A DNA stretch of 9,412 bases from Actinomycetes bacterium (GTDB taxonomy: Bacteria; Actinomycetota; Actinomycetes; Actinomycetales; Microbacteriaceae), in the NCBI GenBank assembly GCA_021793715.1, contig JAJYSF010000017.1:1-9412 (forward strand), in the 5' to 3' direction. The notes beneath the pieces are model-generated. The model made no database searches, was not told where the DNA came from, and saw only the letters and a program-made list of their open reading frames with translations. The position numbers and the translations under genes are program-made. Below, piece after piece: positions 6,964 to 9,412 of this stretch. Positions within the stretch are counted from its first letter, which is position 1, and every line of letters starts with the position of its first letter.

Positions 6964-6982
6964 GCATACATATGTATACAAT
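6964..6982. promoter_or_regulatory. candidate GntR operator in the GntR-FAD dehydrogenase intergenic region
   Basis: This 19-bp element matches 327-345 at 16 positions and contains TGTATACA (6973-6980). A second, overlapping perfect 12-bp palindrome, ATACATATGTAT, occupies 6966-6977, which could offer an alternative register or a second dimer. TACAAT (6977-6982) is a plausible -10 box for the FAD gene, so the operator would cover the promoter. No convincing -35 lies 16-19 nt upstream. The operator sits about 115 nt upstream of the GntR start and 70 nt upstream of the FAD gene start, so it could serve both. Confidence 0.62.
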
Positions 6983-6985
6983 GGA

Positions 6986-7003
6986 CCTGAGGGTGACCTC
7001 AGG
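6986..7003 (+). other. perfect inverted repeat CCTGAGG-GTGA-CCTCAGG in the FAD gene leader
   Basis: Two perfect 7-bp arms (6986-6992 and 6997-7003) enclose a GTGA loop, which as RNA is a GNRA tetraloop. It starts 4 nt after the candidate -10 TACAAT, about where transcription would begin, and ends 33 nt before the ribosome binding site. It could be a 5' mRNA hairpin or a second, unrelated DNA operator. No T-run follows, so it is not a simple terminator. Confidence 0.5.
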
Positions 7004-7050
7004 GGCATCCGACAATGACGGCCGACGTGCGGCCACGGGAAGGATCGAAG

Positions 7051-8523
7051 ATGACGGATTCCAGCTATGACGTGATCGTGGTCGGCGGCGGTAACGCTGG
7101 CTTCGCCGCCGCGCATGCGGCAGCCGAGCGCGGGCGCCGCGTCGTTCTGGTTGAGCGCGGTCAGCGAGACATGTCCGGGGGCAACAGCTTCTACACGGCC
7201 GGCGCGACGCGGATCAACCATGGCGGATTCGACGACCTCAAAGACATCGTCGAGTCGGACGAGCGACACGATCGCACCGAGGTACCGCCGTACTCGTCGG
7301 AGGAGTATCTCGCAGACCTCGTCAAGGTGACCGACGGCAAGACCGATCGCGCCATGGCCGAGGTGCTCGTGCACGAGTCGCAGGACGCCGTGCGCTGGCT
7401 ACATGGGCTCGGCCTCAAGTACCGCCTCATGTACGAGCGACAGGCCTACGACCGGCCCGACGGCACCTACCTGTTCTGGGGAGGTCTGCACATCGGCAAC
7501 GTCGGCGGCGGCGAGGGTCTCATCGCCGACCACACCGCGGTCGCCGCGAAGCTCGGGACCGAGGTCCGCTACGGAGTCCGTGCGACGTCGCTGCTGGTCG
7601 AGGACGGACGCGTGGTGGGCGTCCGTGCCACCGACGAGACCAGTCAGGACGAGCTGGAACTACGCGCCGAGAGCGTCATCCTCGCCGCGGGCGGCTTCGA
7701 AGCGAGTCCGGAGCTGCGCGAGAAGCACCTCGGTTCGGGATGGTCGAACGCGAAGGTTCGCGGCACGCCCTACAACCTGGGCGACATGATCTCAGCGGCG
7801 CTCGCCGTTGGCGCGGCGGAGGGCGGCGACTGGTCGACGTGCCACTCGGTGCAGTGGGATGCCGGCGCCGAGAACAACGAGTCGAATCGCGAGCTCACCA
7901 ACCGGCTCACGCGCCAGAGCTACCCGCTGGGCATGATCGTGAACCGGGAGGGCGAACGCTTCCTGGACGAGGGTGCGGACTTCCGCAACTACACGTACGC
8001 GAAGTACGGTCGCGAGATCCTCAAGCAGCCCGGATCCATTGCCTGGCAGATCTTCGACGCCTCGCTGCGACCGATGCTGCGTACCGAGGAGTACGACATG
8101 CCCGGCATCGGCGTGCACCAGGCGGACACCCTTGACGAGCTCGCAGACGCGATGGGCGTAGAGCGCGCCGCACTGGGGCGCACGGTGGACGCGTTCAATG
8201 CATCCATCGACCGCGACGTCACCTTCGACCCGACGGTGAAGGACCACCGTCGCGCGGACGTCGTCCCGCCGAAGTCGAACTGGGCGGCGCCCATCGAGAC
8301 CGGTCCGTTCTACGCCTATCCCGTGACATGCGGTATCACCTTCACCTTCGGCGGTGTGAAGGGAGATCTCGACGGTCGGGTGCTCGACCAGCGCGGCGAA
8401 CCGATCCCCGGACTGTTCGCGTGCGGCGAGATGCTCGGCGGACTCTTCTCGGGCAACTATCCGGGCGGCTCAGGGCTCGCGGCCGGCATGGTCTTCGGCC
8501 GTCGCGCGGGAACCGCAGCCTAA
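7051..8523 (+). CDS. FAD-dependent dehydrogenase, TcuA/fumarate reductase flavoprotein superfamily
   Basis: A 490-residue flavoprotein. The N-terminal dinucleotide fold is VVGGGNAG (G12-G17), with Glu35 ending the second strand as the FAD ribose ligand, then the SGGNS segment (42-46). A second FAD motif, CGEMLGG, lies around Glu460. The C-terminus reads GNYPGGSGL (468-476). Classical fumarate reductases have H-G-x-N-R-L-G-G there, including the substrate arginine, so this is not a standard fumarate reductase. The Y-P-G-G ending is typical of the TcuA (tricarballylate dehydrogenase) and ketosteroid-dehydrogenase side of the superfamily. The expected reaction is alpha,beta-desaturation of a carboxylate. 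No TcuB-like electron-transfer partner is nearby. ATG 7051 has GGGAAGGA (7037-7044) upstream; an in-frame ATG at 7015 is less likely because homology starts at SYDVIVVGGG. The next regulator gene is 40 nt downstream. Confidence 0.87.
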   Translation: MTDSSYDVIVVGGGNAGFAAAHAAAERGRRVVLVERGQRDMSGGNSFYTAGATRINHGGFDDLKDIVESDERHDRTEVPPYSSEEYLADLVKVTDGKTDRAMAEVLVHESQDAVRWLHGLGLKYRLMYERQAYDRPDGTYLFWGGLHIGNVGGGEGLIADHTAVAAKLGTEVRYGVRATSLLVEDGRVVGVRATDETSQDELELRAESVILAAGGFEASPELREKHLGSGWSNAKVRGTPYNLGDMISAALAVGAAEGGDWSTCHSVQWDAGAENNESNRELTNRLTRQSYPLGMIVNREGERFLDEGADFRNYTYAKYGREILKQPGSIAWQIFDASLRPMLRTEEYDMPGIGVHQADTLDELADAMGVERAALGRTVDAFNASIDRDVTFDPTVKDHRRADVVPPKSNWAAPIETGPFYAYPVTCGITFTFGGVKGDLDGRVLDQRGEPIPGLFACGEMLGGLFSGNYPGGSGLAAGMVFGRRAGTAA

Positions 8524-8537
8524 TCGTCCCGGGGTAG

Positions 8538-8552
8538 GTTCGTACGAGACCG
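8538..8552. promoter_or_regulatory. short palindrome TCGTACGA before the second GntR gene, possible autoregulatory site
   Basis: The 40-nt gap between the FAD gene and the downstream regulator contains the perfect 8-bp palindrome TCGTACGA (8540-8547), flanked by GGT and GACC. It differs from the TGTATACA element and could be a separate operator for the downstream regulator. A single 8-bp palindrome in GC-rich DNA is weak evidence. The ribosome binding site GAGGAGG (8552-8558) follows directly. Confidence 0.25.
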
Positions 8553-8563
8553 AGGAGGCCGAG

Positions 8564-9205
8564 ATGGCGACGAGCGTGTACGACGAGATCCGCGAGGCGA
8601 TCGTCGCGGGCGCCATCGTGCCCGGTCAAGTGCTGTCGGAGAACCAGCTGGCGACCGACTTCGGCACCTCACGCACCCCCGTGCGCGAGGCGCTGCACCG
8701 CCTCGAGATCGAGGACCTCGTCGAACGACTGCCGCGTGGGGTGCGCGTCCGCGAGACGAGCCCCGAGGAGATCATCGACATCTACGACGTGCGCATCACC
8801 CTCGAGGGTGCTGCCGCGCGGGCGGCGGCGGAGCGAGCCACCGAGCTCGACCGCCGACGCCTGCGCGTCGCGCAGGACGCGATGGTCGCTGCCGGGAGCG
8901 ACCCGCGGCAGCGTGCGGAGACGAACCGGCACTTCCACGAGGCGATCTGGTCCGCCAGCCACAGCCCGACGCTCGTCGACCTGTTGCATCGATTGAACGT
9001 GCATCTCGTGCGCTACCCGACGACCACTCTCGAGGGGGACGACCGCTGGACCGCGGTGCTGTCGGAACACGAGGAGCTGCTCGAGGCGATCGAGTCGCGC
9101 GACGCACTGCGGGCGCGCCAGATTGCCGAAACGCATATGACCGCCGCGCGCGAGGTGCGGATGCAGATGTACGCCGAGCAGGGCGGGCGGCCGACGCGGT
9201 CCTGA
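8564..9205 (+). CDS. second GntR-family (FCD domain) transcriptional regulator
   Basis: A 213-residue paralogue of the regulator at 6206-6850. The two are colinear end to end, share FGTSRTPVREAL in the DNA-binding helix (33-44), and by eye agree at more than half of positions in the winged helix-turn-helix. The FCD domain again has Asn for Asp in the metal site: N121, H125, H169 and H191, with the 4/44/22 spacing intact. ATG 8564 follows a strong GAGGAGG (8552-8558) at 5 nt. It lies 40 nt behind the FAD dehydrogenase gene, so it is probably cotranscribed with it. No TGTATACA site lies directly before it, so it is either expressed from the FAD promoter or acts on other targets. The C-terminal tail after residue 203 differs between the two regulators. 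Confidence 0.9.
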   Translation: MATSVYDEIREAIVAGAIVPGQVLSENQLATDFGTSRTPVREALHRLEIEDLVERLPRGVRVRETSPEEIIDIYDVRITLEGAAARAAAERATELDRRRLRVAQDAMVAAGSDPRQRAETNRHFHEAIWSASHSPTLVDLLHRLNVHLVRYPTTTLEGDDRWTAVLSEHEELLEAIESRDALRARQIAETHMTAAREVRMQMYAEQGGRPTRS

Positions 9206-9220
9206 GCCGACGGCGTCAGG
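9201..9220. terminator. bidirectional terminator-like hairpin spanning both convergent stop codons
   Basis: CCTGA-GCC (9201-9208) pairs with GGC-g-TCAGG (9212-9220) around the loop GAC: 8 pairs with one bulged G. The two arms contain the TGA stop of the regulator (9203-9205) and the TGA stop of the opposite gene (complement of 9216-9218). Only 10 nt separate the two genes. There is no T-run. Confidence 0.4.
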
Positions 9221-9412
9221 CGGCGTTCTCGAGCCAGGCCGTGCCCTTGACACGGCGACCGAGGGTCCACCAGCGCATGGCCATGAGCACGCCGAAGAAG
9301 GCGAAGGCGACGAAGAACAGGCCCCAGGATCCGTGCGGCGCGGCCATCAGCACGATCAGCAGGTAGACGACGAAGGGCACGAGGTTCACGATGCCGTCTA
9401 TCGCGAGGTAGC
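9216..9412 (-). CDS. small membrane protein of unknown function, C-terminal part (partial)
   Basis: The gene runs off the right edge; the last 64 codons before its TGA (complement of 9216-9218) are visible. The segment has two probable transmembrane helices, IVNLVPFVVYLLIVLMAA and GLFFVAFAFFGVLMAM, joined by a short PHGSW turn. It ends in a basic then polar tail, RWWTLGRRVKGTAWLENAA, which should be cytoplasmic by the positive-inside rule. I do not recognise the family. It faces the regulator gene tail to tail and shows no functional link to the catabolic cluster. Confidence 0.72.
   Translation of the reverse strand, partial: YLAIDGIVNLVPFVVYLLIVLMAAPHGSWGLFFVAFAFFGVLMAMRWWTLGRRVKGTAWLENAA

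Noticed and set aside
7015..7050. Earlier in-frame ATG for the FAD dehydrogenase
   Set aside because: The 12 added residues precede the Rossmann strand without similarity. The start at 7051 has the better ribosome binding site, GGGAAGGA.
1..9412. CRISPR arrays, insertion sequences, attachment sites, tRNA or rRNA genes
   Set aside because: I saw no direct-repeat array, transposase or integrase motifs, terminal inverted repeats, or cloverleaf-like sequence.

Overview
The window is GC-rich DNA with tightly packed genes, frequent stop/start overlaps, GTG and TTG starts and GA-rich ribosome binding sites. This suggests a high-GC actinobacterium, plausibly of the Microbacteriaceae (Microbacterium-like). 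That placement is inferred from composition and protein style, not from a database match.

Layout: (1) 1-176 is the 3' end of a SpoU/TrmH-type RNA methyltransferase, a housekeeping gene at the left edge. (2) 390-6181 is a five-gene plus-strand operon with overlaps of 1, 8 and 4 nt and one 9-nt gap. It encodes an MHS-family MFS carboxylate transporter, an unusual SCP2-like/alpha-beta hydrolase fusion, an NAD-type aldehyde dehydrogenase, a 3-hydroxyisobutyrate-dehydrogenase-like oxidoreductase, and an AHL-lactonase-like metallo-beta-lactamase-fold hydrolase. (3) 6206-6850 is a convergent GntR/FCD regulator on the minus strand. (4) 7051-8523 is a divergent FAD dehydrogenase of the TcuA/fumarate reductase flavoprotein superfamily, followed 40 nt later by a second GntR/FCD regulator (8564-9205). 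(5) 9216-9412 is the 3' end of an unrelated small membrane protein on the minus strand.

The genes read as a dedicated catabolic module. The transporter imports an organic acid. The flavoprotein introduces a C=C bond next to a carboxylate. The two hydrolases open an ester, thioester or lactone. The hydroxyacid dehydrogenase and aldehyde dehydrogenase then carry an alcohol to an aldehyde and a carboxylate. The actual substrate cannot be read from the sequence. Pairing of an MHS transporter with a TcuA-like enzyme recalls the tricarballylate (TcuA/TcuC) system, but no TcuB-type electron acceptor is present and the other enzymes are extra.

The strongest non-coding signal is a 19-bp element, identical at 16 positions and centred on TGTATACA. 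It occurs upstream of the transporter operon (327-345) and in the GntR-FAD divergent intergenic region (6964-6982). It matches the GT-N2-AC style of FadR-subfamily GntR operators and overlaps candidate -10 boxes at both places. It therefore ties the two transcription units into one probable regulon of the GntR at 6206-6850. Hairpins lie in both leaders, and hairpins span the stop codons at both convergent gene junctions. No stretch over 300 bases lacks a gene.
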